From: Niallia circulans
GTDB taxonomy: Bacteria > Bacillota > Bacilli > Bacillales > Cytobacillaceae
Reading direction: 5' to 3'
NCBI RefSeq assembly: GCF_007273535.1
Contig: NZ_RIBP01000004.1
Location: 2,270,001-2,334,000, forward strand
Length of the DNA: 64,000 nt
A program made the position numbers and the translations under genes. The notes under the pieces are model-generated. The model searched no databases and had not been told where the DNA came from. It saw only the letters and a list, made by a program, of their open reading frames with translations. Of this stretch, positions 37,141 through 45,940 are shown one piece after another. Numbering within the stretch: position 1 is the stretch's first letter; each line of letters begins with the position of its first letter.

Positions 37141-37900
37141 TATCATCATTATCTTGCTTGCTGTCTTTTTTGCCTGGAAAGAGGGATATTTAAGCAAGAG
37201 CGGCAGTATTGCAGCCTTTTTTGTCGGGATAGGCATTCAATTCGGCTTCCATTATCAAGGCTTTATTTTACTTGGTGTCTTTTTTCTTACGTCTAGTTTG
37301 CTGTCAAAGTTTAAAAAAGACAAAAAAGCCAAGATGGAGGATATGCATGAAAAGGGGTCTACGAGAGACTATATGCAGGTGATAGCAAATGGCGGGGCAG
37401 CAGCGCTTGTTAGTTTGCTTTATGGCTGGACTGGTGAACACAGTCTAATCGTTCTGTTTGCCGTGTTGCTTGCTGCAGCCAACTCTGATACTTGGGCGTC
37501 AGAAATTGGCCCATTAAGTAGAAATAAACCATTCTCTATTAGAACCTTTAAAAAAGCAGAGGCAGGAACTTCTGGTGCGATGAGTATTACGGGGACATTT
37601 GCCGGGATTTTAGGATCGTTGCTGATTGGACTATGTGCATATATGCTTTTTTCCATAAGTATCGGTGAATTTTTATTGATATTTGTCTTTGGCTTTATCG
37701 GTAATTTGATTGATACCCTTTTAGGTGCGTTTGTACAAGCTGAATATCAATGTACAGTTTGCGGTGCCAAAGTGGAAAAGCGAATACATCATGGAAGGAA
37801 AGCTAAGAAGATAAAAGGATTTACTGTTTTAAACAATGATGCTGTCAATATCCTTTCAGGTGTTATTGCAGCCCTTTTTGCAGCCTTGTTTGTCTTGTAA
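37133..37900 (+). CDS. DUF92/TMEM19 family membrane protein
   Basis: 255 residues with about six membrane segments. The family motifs are GSIAAFFVGIGIQF, HEKGSTRDYMQVIANGG, AANSDTWASEIGPL and AEAGTSGAMSITGT; a loop near the C-terminus has CTVCGAKVEKRIHHGRKAK. The DUF92 family includes plant phytyl-phosphate kinases (VTE6), so a CTP- or polyprenol-linked kinase role is conceivable; the bacterial role is not known. ATG 37133 overlaps the yqgN stop, preceded by GTGGGAG; ATG 37109 is less likely. Confidence 0.8.
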   Translation: MISIIIILLAVFFAWKEGYLSKSGSIAAFFVGIGIQFGFHYQGFILLGVFFLTSSLLSKFKKDKKAKMEDMHEKGSTRDYMQVIANGGAAALVSLLYGWTGEHSLIVLFAVLLAAANSDTWASEIGPLSRNKPFSIRTFKKAEAGTSGAMSITGTFAGILGSLLIGLCAYMLFSISIGEFLLIFVFGFIGNLIDTLLGAFVQAEYQCTVCGAKVEKRIHHGRKAKKIKGFTVLNNDAVNILSGVIAALFAALFVL

Positions 37901-37965
37901 TTATCGGAAAAAAGTTGGATAAAAAAAAGCTGCTTATCCCAAACTAATCAATAGGAGGGATGAAA

Positions 37966-38160
37966 ATGTCTAGAATTTTATCCATTGTATTGATTGGCAT
38001 CGGTGGTTACATGCTATTAACTAGAAGATACCGCATTTTAAACACTGTATTGAAAAGCCCGATTGTCAGACAATATTTAATAAAAATAGTCATGAATTTT
38101 CCAGGCTTGCGCAATAAAATGATGAGCAATGTATTTTCTAAGCCGACTGTGTACCAATAA
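37966..38160 (+). CDS. yqgO: YqgO small membrane-associated protein
   Basis: 64 residues: one short hydrophobic segment (ILSIVLIGIGGYMLL), then a basic amphipathic portion (KSPIVRQYLIKIVMNFPGLR). It resembles YqgO, which follows yqgN in B. subtilis. Start ATG 37966 has AGGAGGGA at 5 bases. Function unknown. Confidence 0.7.
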   Translation: MSRILSIVLIGIGGYMLLTRRYRILNTVLKSPIVRQYLIKIVMNFPGLRNKMMSNVFSKPTVYQ

Positions 38161-38168
38161 GTAATAGG

Positions 38169-38199
38169 ATACCCCCATTTTTAAGATTGGGGGTATTTC
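38169..38199 (+). terminator. Terminator after yqgO
   Basis: ATACCCCCA / TGGGGGTAT with a 10-base loop; only a short T-run follows. Confidence 0.7.
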
Positions 38200-38241
38200 C
38201 TATTAAAACATTATTTTACAATATAAAAATTATATGCTGTA

Positions 38242-39114
38242 TCATCCTGCAGAAATTTGCTGTCTTAAAATAACAGGCTCATTATCGGCTGTTGTAAAGA
38301 GGACAAGCAGATGGTCCTTAGCTAATAGAATGACAGGAACCGTGCTGCCAATCGGTTTTGTGACTGTTCCATCCTCTTTTGTAATTCCCAGGAAATAATT
38401 TTTGTATAATCCTTCTGTCAATTGTCCGATAATTGTCGCCGTCTGTGCCTGTGTAAATCCTGGAAATGGTTTGTCATTATAGGCTGCAAGGTCTGTTAGT
38501 AAAATTTTATAAGGATAATCCTCTGAATGAACAGAAAAATGCTTTAATGCGTTCTTTACATGATAATTAATAACATCCTCTGTTTCTTTATCTAGTAATC
38601 CTTTCCATTCCTTTTGCACCTCTGTTTCAGGTGTAGAAAAACTGAATGCACCTTTATCAAACTTAGAGTTAACTACATACATATGGTTAGAGGAGAGCTT
38701 CTGAGAGCTAAAGATCCGATCATTTTCATCATGGATTTCGGCATAGTGAAAGGCGATAGCTTGAAACAGTCTACTTTCTCTTTCTACGACTGTTTTATCC
38801 TCTGTCAATTCCATCGTGTTTTGCTTCCAAGCCCCCATTGTGTTTAGCAGACGTCCGTTTGCATAGAGCAATCCCATGTTTTGCCTTAAGTAAGCTTTTT
38901 TATTAACATTGCTCTTCGTTTCCCACAGAACACTGTATTCGTCATATCTTTGTTTTCCAAGCTCCAAATTAGTTGCTGCTGTTGGAAAGGAAACACTTGC
39001 ATCAATTGGAAAGTAAGTAATACTTTCTTTAGCAATTTGATTTTGCTGAAAAAAATAAACAGAACTAATGATAATAACTAATGATATGGTTAAAACAATA
39101 TAATCCTTCTTCAC
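38242..39114 (-). CDS. Unknown membrane-anchored extracytoplasmic protein
   Basis: About 290 residues from GTG 39114 (or 307 if the ATG at 39165 is used). A single N-terminal membrane anchor (YIVLTISLVIIISSVYFF) is followed by a soluble, mostly helical domain with YFPIDASVSFPTAATNLELG, LLNTMGAWKQNTMELTEDK and a final beta-type portion (VPVILLAKDHLLVLFTTADN). No lipobox. I recognise no family and it does not match yqgP, the rhomboid protease that occupies this region in B. subtilis. The ribosome binding site is weak (AGTGGTG). Confidence 0.65.
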   Translation of the reverse strand: MKKDYIVLTISLVIIISSVYFFQQNQIAKESITYFPIDASVSFPTAATNLELGKQRYDEYSVLWETKSNVNKKAYLRQNMGLLYANGRLLNTMGAWKQNTMELTEDKTVVERESRLFQAIAFHYAEIHDENDRIFSSQKLSSNHMYVVNSKFDKGAFSFSTPETEVQKEWKGLLDKETEDVINYHVKNALKHFSVHSEDYPYKILLTDLAAYNDKPFPGFTQAQTATIIGQLTEGLYKNYFLGITKEDGTVTKPIGSTVPVILLAKDHLLVLFTTADNEPVILRQQISAG

Positions 39115-39352
39115 AATAAACACCACTTTTCCCTTTGGATAAACGTAAAGGACAACCTTTTTCATTTGTTACAATATATGAAGAGAAAGGGGCAGAAATT
39201 CATTGTTTTTTTTACGTTTATCTATTGGAGAAGTGCTGACTTGAGCAATATCTCGTTCTTGAGTAAAAGCAACTTTTCAATTATACTAAAAAATGAAAAC
39301 GATTTAATGAGGAAGGAAATTCCCGTAACTAGGGAAGTTTTAAGGGCATACA

Positions 39353-39556
39353 ATGAAGACGATTTACGATGTGCAACAATTTTTGAAAAGGTTCGGAACA
39401 ATCATATACGTAGGAGACAGATTAGGGGATTTGGAGCTGATGAAGGCTGAATTAAATGATCTCTCTCATACAGAAATAATTGAAAAACAAGAATTTGAGA
39501 TGGCTGTGCTACTATTGAATCAAGAAATTCAGAAATTAAGAGAGACGCAGAAATAG
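39353..39556 (+). CDS. yqgQ: YqgQ (DUF910) small protein
   Basis: 67 residues, all-helical and soluble: IYDVQQFLKRFGTIIYVGDRLGDLELM and ELNDLSHTEIIEK... are typical of YqgQ, a nucleic-acid-binding-like three-helix fold of unknown function. It lies 24 bases upstream of glcK, as in B. subtilis, and is probably co-transcribed. TAAGGGCATACA precedes the start. An overlapping frame that begins at 39166 is not credible. Confidence 0.85.
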   Translation: MKTIYDVQQFLKRFGTIIYVGDRLGDLELMKAELNDLSHTEIIEKQEFEMAVLLLNQEIQKLRETQK

Positions 39557-39580
39557 AAATTAGTTTGGGGGAGAATGCAT

Positions 39581-40540
39581 ATGCAGGAAAAATGGGTGGT
39601 TGGAATCGACTTAGGCGGTACAACAGTAAAAATCGCCTTCTTAGCAACAGATGGCAGTATGATTGATAATTGGGAAATTCCAACCGATAATTCAAACGAA
39701 GGTGCAAATATCACTAGTGATATCGCCAAATCTATTAATGAGAAACTAACGGAATGGAAGCACAACAAGGAAGACGTGCTAGGCGTCGGAATGGGTGCCC
39801 CTGGTCCGTTTGATTATGAAACAGGTGTCATTTATAATACCGTTAATTTGGGCTGGCCAGATAATTTCCCTCTTAAGGATAGCCTTGAAAGGGACCTTGG
39901 CTTGCCTGTTATCCTTGATAATGATGCCAACTGTGCTGCTCTCGGTGAAATGTGGAAGGGTGCTGGTGAAGGCTATAAGAATCTTGTCTGCGTTACTTTA
40001 GGAACAGGAGTTGGCGGCGGTATTATTATTGATGGGAAGATTATACAGGGAGCAAAAGGTGCTGCTGGGGAAATCGGTCATATAACATCAATAGTGGAAA
40101 ATGGCGCACCTTGCAACTGTGGAAAAACAGGCTGTTTGGAAACTATTTCGTCAGCAACAGGAATTGTTCGAATTGCTAAAGAGAAGCTTGCGGAAAATCC
40201 GAACGGCAGTTTGCAGCAAATTCTACTAAACAATGGCACAATTTCTGCCAAGGATGTATTTGATCAAGCAAGTGCTGGAGATGAGCTGGCAAATGATGTT
40301 GTTTCCTTCGTTGCACTTCATTTAGGTCTGGTTCTTGCTAATATTGCAAACACATTAAACCCAGAGAAAATAGTGCTTGGCGGCGGTGTTTCAAAAGCAG
40401 GAGACGTTTTATTAAAGCCTGTTAACGAGTACTTCCAAAAATACTCCTTCAGTGCTGTCGCACAGTCAACGATAATTGATGTTGCTACATTGGGGAATGC
40501 TGCAGGTGTTATTGGAGCAGCATGGCTTGCAAAAAAGTAA
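39581..40540 (+). CDS. glcK: Glucokinase GlcK (ROK family)
   Basis: Phosphorylates intracellular glucose with ATP. The 319-residue protein has the phosphate motif GIDLGGTTVKIAF, the sugar-binding DNDANCAALGE and GEIGH, and the ROK zinc motif CNCGKTGCLE. ATG 39581 is 6 bases after GGGGGAGA; the ATG at 39575 is too close. It would process glucose freed from, for example, beta-glucosides, and complements the PTS route. Confidence 0.95.
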   Translation: MQEKWVVGIDLGGTTVKIAFLATDGSMIDNWEIPTDNSNEGANITSDIAKSINEKLTEWKHNKEDVLGVGMGAPGPFDYETGVIYNTVNLGWPDNFPLKDSLERDLGLPVILDNDANCAALGEMWKGAGEGYKNLVCVTLGTGVGGGIIIDGKIIQGAKGAAGEIGHITSIVENGAPCNCGKTGCLETISSATGIVRIAKEKLAENPNGSLQQILLNNGTISAKDVFDQASAGDELANDVVSFVALHLGLVLANIANTLNPEKIVLGGGVSKAGDVLLKPVNEYFQKYSFSAVAQSTIIDVATLGNAAGVIGAAWLAKK

Positions 40541-40568
40541 AATGATTTAGGGCTTGAATTCTAAAAAC

Positions 40569-40623
40569 TTCAAACTATTAGGCGGTTTAACAAATGATTC
40601 GCTTAATGGTTTGGGGTTTTTTG
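40569..40623 (+). terminator. Terminator after glcK
   Basis: CAAACTATTAGGCG pairs with CGCTTAATGGTTTG (two G-U pairs) around a 15-base loop, followed by GGGGTTTTTT. The next 200 bases to 40838 hold no ORF I can support; the LtaS-like yqgS of B. subtilis is absent. Confidence 0.7.
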
Positions 40624-40838
40624 CTGTGTTTGCGATCAAATTGCTTTTTAGTGAATGGAAATAATGATTGTTATTGCCTTATTTTTTGTTGTGTCCTAAC
40701 CTCTTTTCTTATGCTAAGGAGTTACTGTATGTTATAATTGGAATAAATTAGGTTTTTTAGTGATTAATTAAATTTAAGAAAAAGAATCGTTTTCATTCTC
40801 CCATCATAAGTATATACAGATGAAAGGAGTGTATATTT

Positions 40839-42026
40839 ATGGAGGTTGTGGCAAGGAATGGTGACACTCTATCGTATTACAGCAGGCTGTTTATGATACC
40901 AATCCAGCTGCTTATTGACAGTAATCCTGCTTGTAATTCAGAAAGCCTAAAAAAAGGAGATTGCATAAAAATCCCAGGGTTCCAAGCAGAACAACTCCAA
41001 CTACATGATGGAGATGCATTGTGGAAAATAGCAGGAAATAGAAATATTTCAGTAGATAGCTTGCTTTTACTTAATCAAGCTTTATGCATGAAAGATATGG
41101 ATGCTGAAACAACAGTAATTGCGCCAAAAAGAGTAATACAAAAATCAGTTGATGCAAGAAAGAAGTATGATTCACAAGCATTAAGAACCGATTTAGAAAA
41201 GCTTAAGGAGCATTATCCTTTTATTCAAATAAATATCTTAGGTAAAAGTGTACTTGAAAACGATATATATGAAATTAGAATTGGCCGTGGAAGCAGAAAG
41301 GTACATATGAATGGAAGCTTCCATGCAAATGAATGGATTACTTCGGCAATTTTGATGTCGTATGTTAATGAGTATCTGTTAGCTGTTACAAATGGTGGCA
41401 AAATCAATAAATTAGAAACATTTCCTATCTATCAAAACGTCGACATCTCGATTGTACCAATGGTTAACCCAGATGGAGTCGATTTGGTTCTTAACGGTCC
41501 CGATGATCGTGTTCGGGAAAGGGTAGTTAGTATAAATGAAGGCAGCATGGACTTTACGGGATGGAAGGCAAATATAAACGGAGTGGATTTGAATAATCAA
41601 TTCCCGGCGTTTTGGGAAATAGAGAAGGAAAGAAAAGAACCGAAAAGCCCTGCTCCACGTGATTATCCTGGGGAAGCTCCTCTTTCAGAGCCTGAAGCAA
41701 AAATCATGGCAAAGCTTGCAGAAGAACGAAATTTTAGCAGAATGATTGCTTTTCATACACAGGGGAAGGAATTCTATTGGGGTTATGAGAATTTCGAACC
41801 GTCTGAATCAGCCCTGCTTGCAACTGAATTTGCCAGACTAAGTGGCTATAAAGCAGTCCAGAATGTTGATAGCCATGCTGGGTATAAGGACTGGTTCATT
41901 CAAGAATTTCGGAAACCAGGCTTTACCCTTGAATTGGGGAAGGGGATTAACCCGCTCCCATTATCACAATTTGATGATATTTATAAAGACGTGCTTGGAA
42001 TATTTTTGGCATCCTTGTATTTGTAA
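40839..42026 (+). CDS. yqgT: M14 gamma-D-glutamyl-L-diamino acid endopeptidase YqgT
   Basis: A zinc carboxypeptidase that trims spore or vegetative peptidoglycan peptides. The 395-residue protein begins with two LysM-like modules (about 1-48 and 52-96, LKKGDCIKIPGF and HDGDALWKIAGNRNI), followed by the M14 domain. The zinc ligands are in SFHANEW (HxxE) and IAFHTQG, and the catalytic Glu in FTLELGKG. No signal peptide is present, as in YqgT/endopeptidase I. AAAGGAG lies 9 bases before the ATG. Confidence 0.92.
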   Translation: MEVVARNGDTLSYYSRLFMIPIQLLIDSNPACNSESLKKGDCIKIPGFQAEQLQLHDGDALWKIAGNRNISVDSLLLLNQALCMKDMDAETTVIAPKRVIQKSVDARKKYDSQALRTDLEKLKEHYPFIQINILGKSVLENDIYEIRIGRGSRKVHMNGSFHANEWITSAILMSYVNEYLLAVTNGGKINKLETFPIYQNVDISIVPMVNPDGVDLVLNGPDDRVRERVVSINEGSMDFTGWKANINGVDLNNQFPAFWEIEKERKEPKSPAPRDYPGEAPLSEPEAKIMAKLAEERNFSRMIAFHTQGKEFYWGYENFEPSESALLATEFARLSGYKAVQNVDSHAGYKDWFIQEFRKPGFTLELGKGINPLPLSQFDDIYKDVLGIFLASLYL

Positions 42027-42141
42027 AATCTACTTCATAATTAGCGAAAATTATTAGAAATGGTCGAATATGTTCACAACTTTTATGTTAATATTCAAGA
42101 TAGTGAACTGCTACAAAACATAATAAAAGGGTGTGAAAAGG

Positions 42142-43251
42142 ATGGTATGCCTTTCAAAGAGAAATGTGCATGGATTATTTCTTCTCTTGCTCATTTTCAC
42201 ACTTGTTTTATCTGGATGCTCCCATAAACAGAAGGAAACAACGAGTAAAGAGGATGAGAAAGACAATCAAAAAAAAGAAAAGATACAAACGTTGGCACTG
42301 CCAATGCAAGCAGAAAATGGGGAACTTTTGGAAGTGTCTGGATGGCTTGATGACCATACAATTTGCTATATAAGCAAGGGCGATAGCTATTATGTTTTTA
42401 AATATGATATTTATTCAGGCAAGCATACACTTTTGTATACGAGTGAGAATGAGATATCTGCCTTGAAAATTAGTCCTGATTATTCGAAGCTGCTTGTTTT
42501 TACAAATGAAGAAAATTATAAAGGAACGATAGCCATTTTAAACAACGAGGGAAAACAGCTTTTTTCTGAACAACTGAAAAGCTATGAAGCAGAATTTGTT
42601 TGGAATCCTTTTGACGAAGATAAGCTGTTAGTATCTTCCTTTACAAAGGAATGGGCCAGCAGCTCTTATCTGCTATCGCTTAAGTCAGGAACATTGGAGG
42701 AAGTTAGTCTTGATAACCCATTTATTGTTTGGGCAGACAAGGAAACTTTCGCTTACTTAGGCTGGCAGGAGGATACAACGAGTAAATCTTCACCAGTAAC
42801 AAGTAAAAATATTTATACTGGTGAACAGTCGGAACTAGAAAGCGACGCCTACTCTATCGGTAGTAAAGGCTCTTTTGTCTTCACCATTGCAGATGATCCA
42901 GAAAATATGCTTTCAGCTCATTACACCTTTTATAATAAGCTGAAAGCAAAATCAGCGGTTTCTCTGCCGCGGTTGTCTAATTTTTCGGATTGGCTTATTC
43001 CGTACTATGATATTGCTGACGATAAGATGTACACCTTTTATCCCGAAGAGTCAGGGGATGCAACGACATATGCGGGAGCGTACACTTTTGTTTCCATTGA
43101 TATGTCAAGCGGAGAAACAGAGAACGTGTTAAAAAAAGACTTGGAGAACGAGCCAATCAGCATTTCACCTGATGGGAAATGGTCTTTATACGGATTTTAT
43201 ATGGAAAATATCATTAATCTTGAAACAGGGGAAATTATTCCCCTGTTTTAA
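42142..43251 (+). CDS. yqgU: YqgU-like lipoprotein
   Basis: 369 residues with a lipoprotein signal: basic start, hydrophobic LFLLLLIFTLVL, and lipobox LSGC. The mature part starts with a Lys/Glu-rich linker; the rest looks like a beta-propeller (repeats such as ISALKISPDYSKLLVF, TIAILNNEGKQLF and ISISPDGKWSLYG). It matches YqgU in position and type. ATG 42142 follows AAAAGGGTG; GTG 42133 is too close to it. Function unknown. Confidence 0.8.
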   Translation: MVCLSKRNVHGLFLLLLIFTLVLSGCSHKQKETTSKEDEKDNQKKEKIQTLALPMQAENGELLEVSGWLDDHTICYISKGDSYYVFKYDIYSGKHTLLYTSENEISALKISPDYSKLLVFTNEENYKGTIAILNNEGKQLFSEQLKSYEAEFVWNPFDEDKLLVSSFTKEWASSSYLLSLKSGTLEEVSLDNPFIVWADKETFAYLGWQEDTTSKSSPVTSKNIYTGEQSELESDAYSIGSKGSFVFTIADDPENMLSAHYTFYNKLKAKSAVSLPRLSNFSDWLIPYYDIADDKMYTFYPEESGDATTYAGAYTFVSIDMSSGETENVLKKDLENEPISISPDGKWSLYGFYMENIINLETGEIIPLF

Positions 43252-43334
43252 TGTTTACATGTAGATGCTTGAGATTCGCTATAAATTATGACATTATTAA
43301 GAATACAAACTAAGTACAAAAGGAGTTTTTTTTT

Positions 43335-43652
43335 ATGGCAATTGTAGATGTAACAGTAATACCTATCGGAACAGAATCGCCAAGTGTCAGTGCGTATGTA
43401 GCAGATATACAGAAGGTGTTAAAAGCATACGAGGAAAAAGGGGCGATTAGGTTTCAGCTGACACCAATGAATACTATTATAGAAGGAGAATTGCCTGTCT
43501 TGTTTGAAGTAATCCAGGCCATGCACGAAGTACCATTCTCTAAAGGATTGGTTCGTGTTGCAACAAATATCCGCATTGATGACAGACGTGATGTAAAAAG
43601 AAAGATGGAAGAAAAAGTCGATAGAGTTTTAAGCCATCTGCAAGATAAATAA
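43335..43652 (+). CDS. yqgV: YqgV, thiamine-binding MTH1187 family protein
   Basis: 105 residues, DUF77/MTH1187: ferredoxin-like fold binding thiamine or hydroxymethylpyrimidine. IVDVTVIPIGTESPSVSAYV and FQLTPMNTIIEGELP are the family signatures; MHEVPFSKGLVRVATNIRID is the last conserved strand-helix. AAAAGGAG and a run of Ts precede the ATG. It lies 20 bases ahead of yqgX and may be co-transcribed. Confidence 0.88.
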   Translation: MAIVDVTVIPIGTESPSVSAYVADIQKVLKAYEEKGAIRFQLTPMNTIIEGELPVLFEVIQAMHEVPFSKGLVRVATNIRIDDRRDVKRKMEEKVDRVLSHLQDK

Positions 43653-43671
43653 AAGGGATACGGTGACAAAT

Positions 43672-44310
43672 ATGATTCAATATAAACAGATGCCATTAGG
43701 ACCAATCCAAACAAATTGCTATGTAATTTGGAATGAACAAAAGGAATGCTTGATTGTCGACCCAGGCGAAAATGGAGCGAAAATCGTAAAAACAATCGGA
43801 GAATTGGGTGTGCAGCCAATTGCCATTTTGCTTACACATGCTCATTTCGATCATATTGGTGCTGTTGAAACAGTTCGTAAAGAATTTGGAATACCTGTAT
43901 TTATACATAGTAAAGAAGATAATTGGCTAACAGATCCGAAGTTCAATGGTAGCTCTGCCTTTAGGCTGCCAAAACCTGTTGTTTGTGAGCCTGCAGATTA
44001 TTATTTGGATGAAAATCCTGCAATGACAATTGGCAGCTTTACTTTTGCGGTTTTGGAAACGCCTGGTCATTCACCAGGCAGTGTGACGTTTTATTTCGCA
44101 GAAGAAGGTGTAGCTTTTTCAGGTGATGCCTTGTTTTTTGAAAGCATTGGCAGAACAGATCTCGCAGGAGGGAATCAGCGTACATTGCTTAACAGTATTC
44201 ATGACAAGCTGATGACATTGCCAGAAGAAACAGTTATTTTGTCAGGGCATGGTAAAAGCACAACAATTAGTCACGAAATGGATCACAATCCTTATATTAA
44301 TGGATTTTAA
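43672..44310 (+). CDS. yqgX: Metallo-beta-lactamase-fold hydrolase YqgX
   Basis: 212 residues of the glyoxalase II-like MBL group. The metal motif THAHFDHIGA (HxHxDH) is near residue 58; TPGHSPGS, FSGDALFFESIGRTD and LSGHGKSTT supply the remaining ligands. In B. subtilis YqgX is implicated in methylglyoxal/bacillithiol-related detoxification, but I treat the substrate as open. ATG 43672 was preferred to GTG 43663. Confidence 0.9.
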   Translation: MIQYKQMPLGPIQTNCYVIWNEQKECLIVDPGENGAKIVKTIGELGVQPIAILLTHAHFDHIGAVETVRKEFGIPVFIHSKEDNWLTDPKFNGSSAFRLPKPVVCEPADYYLDENPAMTIGSFTFAVLETPGHSPGSVTFYFAEEGVAFSGDALFFESIGRTDLAGGNQRTLLNSIHDKLMTLPEETVILSGHGKSTTISHEMDHNPYINGF

Positions 44311-44353
44311 AAAGACAAGCGGTAAGGGCAACCTCTCCGCTTGTCTTTTTATT
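44309..44353. terminator. Terminator between yqgX and the SufR-like regulator
   Basis: AAAAAGACAAGCGG / CCGCTTGTCTTTTT, perfect stem around a 14-base loop; usable from both strands. Confidence 0.9.
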
Positions 44354-45068
44354 TACTTATGTGAGCAGGTTCACATACATATGCTTTATACGCACATTGT
44401 TGACAGCCTGAAAGCATATTATGCCGTTCTGATAGGCGTACATCTGGGAACACAGCTTCAAACATGCCAATAAAAAACTGTTGATGCATCATGCAGACTT
44501 TATCTTTATTCTGCTTTGCTGCTTCCTTGAAGGGGCAGTTAAATACTTCGAAGTAGATGCTAGATTCTTCTTCATCCCATTCAAACTCAGGCTTCAATCC
44601 TGCAATGATGGCGGCATGCTTTAATAATTGAATTTTATCGTTGTTGGATAATTCTTCTATTCTGCTTGATATGCGGTGAAGCTCCTGCTCCATCATTTCC
44701 TTGCCGAAGGAGTATCCGGTTTCATAAAGTGCTTTGCTGCCCTCTGGACCAAGCTTCTCTAATGATTGCAGCAACATGGTGCTTAAAAGCTGATAGTTGC
44801 GAAAAGGAAAGCTTAATTGGATAACCTCTGAGGATAGGCGGTATAATTTGCTTGGCCGGCCACCTCTTCCAGTTTTTTTTGTTTCAGAATACAGCATGCG
44901 TACATCTTCGAGCTTGGATAGATGGAGTCTTGCTACATTAGGGTGAATAGAGAATTTGTCGGCTATTTCCTGAACAGTCACATCACGGTGGCAGTTAGTA
45001 ATATACTGATAAATATAAAATCGAGTTGGATCTGATAATACATTTGTAATTTTTAATGTATGTTCCAT
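44349..45068 (-). CDS. ArsR/SufR-like helix-turn-helix regulator with C-terminal cysteines
   Basis: 239 residues. A winged helix (VTVQEIADKFSIHPNVARLHLS, about 30-52) is followed by the wing TGRGGRPSKLYRL. The C-terminal domain resembles the V4R-like sensor of SufR and has scattered Cys (FNCPF, VCMMH, GCQQC, VCEP), compatible with Fe-S or metal binding. Cysteine spacing differs from what I recall of cyanobacterial SufR, so the ligand is uncertain. ATG 45068 is behind CCAGGAGGTAAATACTT. It may act on an unlinked target; no suf gene is in this window. Confidence 0.75.
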   Translation of the reverse strand: MEHTLKITNVLSDPTRFYIYQYITNCHRDVTVQEIADKFSIHPNVARLHLSKLEDVRMLYSETKKTGRGGRPSKLYRLSSEVIQLSFPFRNYQLLSTMLLQSLEKLGPEGSKALYETGYSFGKEMMEQELHRISSRIEELSNNDKIQLLKHAAIIAGLKPEFEWDEEESSIYFEVFNCPFKEAAKQNKDKVCMMHQQFFIGMFEAVFPDVRLSERHNMLSGCQQCAYKAYVCEPAHISK

Positions 45069-45247
45069 AAGTATTTACCTCCTGGAATTTCAGTATTTTT
45101 GTTCATTATAATATAGTAAATCACCATATCCACCGTACTAACTATTTGTTTTTAAAAAGTTCACATCTTAGAAAATAATTTTTCACAAAATAGTCACTTT
45201 TACAGCATTTGTACAATTTTCATATTGTTAACCTTTTTGCCATGCGC
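45069..45247. other. Gap between the SufR-like gene and the tRNA terminator
   Basis: About 180 AT-rich bases; expected to hold the regulator's promoter on the minus strand. The minus strand reads TATAAT-like (ATTATAATG, near 45107-45115), a plausible -10 about 40 bases ahead of the start. Nothing else seen. Confidence 0.35.
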
Positions 45248-45282
45248 AAAAAAAAGGTACAAAAAGCTACGCTTTTTGTACC
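45248..45282 (-). terminator. Terminator of tRNA-Gln
   Basis: On the minus strand GGTACAAAAAGC GTA GCTTTTTGTACC is followed by eight Ts, 4 bases after the tRNA. Confidence 0.93.
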
Positions 45283-45286
45283 AGAC

Positions 45287-45357
45287 TGGGCTAGCTGGAT
45301 TTGAACCAACGAGTGACGGAGTCAAAGTCCGTTGCCTTACCGCTTGGCTATAGCCCA
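45287..45357 (-). tRNA. trnQ: tRNA-Gln (anticodon TTG)
   Basis: 71 bases, cloverleaf complete: acceptor TGGGCTA / TAGCCCA, D arm with AGCGGTAAGG, anticodon arm ACGGA CTTTGAC TCCGT giving anticodon TTG, and T arm GTTGG TTCAAAT CCAGC. The 3' CCA is not encoded. It is a single tRNA followed by its own terminator. Note that the ORF-like frame from 45301 lies on this tRNA and is not a gene. Confidence 0.97.
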
Positions 45358-45417
45358 AAATATTTACTTTGTATTTATATTATGGATATATTGTTATTTC
45401 TTTATACCCGTCATTTA

Positions 45418-45513
45418 TTAATAAACATAAGAAGTACCGATGATGATCAAAAGAATGAACAACACAACAAGCAATGCAAAACCTCCGCCAAATCCAAAAC
45501 CTGTTTCTCCCAT
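45418..45513 (-). CDS. YjcZ-type small sporulation membrane protein
   Basis: 31 residues: MGETGFGFGGGFALLVVLFI followed by LLIIIGTSYVY. The Gly/Phe-rich start plus one hydrophobic segment is the pattern of the YjcZ/YhgG-type small sporulation proteins. AGTGGAGGTGCACAGAA gives a good ribosome binding site. It is too short for ordinary gene calling. Role unknown; several similar copies normally occur per Bacillus genome. Confidence 0.8.
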   Translation of the reverse strand: MGETGFGFGGGFALLVVLFILLIIIGTSYVY

Positions 45514-45619
45514 TTCTGTGCACCTCCACTTTTTAAAACATAATGTATCGTATGCCCTTAGTGGATGTCCTGTTTTCTAAATAGGCTCTTTCTTGGCAAA
45601 ATAGACGTATGCCTATATA

Positions 45620-45648
45620 AAAGAGCTGCTGATTCATTTCAGCAGCCT
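45620..45648 (-). terminator. Terminator of the 43-residue ORF
   Basis: On the minus strand GCTGCTGA AATGAA TCAGCAGC is followed by TCTTTTATAT. Confidence 0.7.
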
Positions 45649-45658
45649 GTCGTATTAT

Positions 45659-45790
45659 TTATCCTCTTTTTTGTATCTTTACATGCTTTGGTCGTTCAGG
45701 GTAGGAAGCTTCATTAGCTTTTGGTGCGGTAAGTGTATTTCTTTTATCCAAGACTTTTCCTGAAAACTCAACTGGATCGCGTCTATCCAT
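45659..45790 (-). CDS. Small hydrophilic protein of 43 residues
   Basis: MDRRDPVEFSGKVLDKRN, then TLTAPKANEASYPERPKH and VKIQKRG. No membrane segment or signal. GAGGAGGTGGTTTTCGA lies 7 bases ahead of the ATG, and a terminator follows, so it is likely expressed. Probably a lineage-restricted small protein; no family is recognised. Confidence 0.65.
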   Translation of the reverse strand: MDRRDPVEFSGKVLDKRNTLTAPKANEASYPERPKHVKIQKRG

Positions 45791-45940
45791 TCGAAAACCA
45801 CCTCCTCTTTATATCATGGTCAATGTGTGCAACCTAATGCATCGGAAAAAGGAAAAAAAGATTGGAAAAATTAAAAGGGAATATAGCAAGTATTGTCGAA
45901 ATTTACATATAACCCAAAAGGAAAGGATGTGCTATGTTTA

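Noticed and set aside
39166-39450. Plus-strand frame of 94 codons ahead of yqgQ
   Set aside because: It overlaps yqgQ in another frame, lacks a Shine-Dalgarno site, and its sequence has no coherent domain.
45301-45543. Frame of 80 codons over the tRNA-Gln region
   Set aside because: It lies on the antisense of the tRNA and of a small YjcZ-type gene; it is not a gene.
45791-45940. ComK box upstream of comGA
   Set aside because: I searched for paired AAAA-N5-TTTT motifs and found A-rich runs without the T halves.
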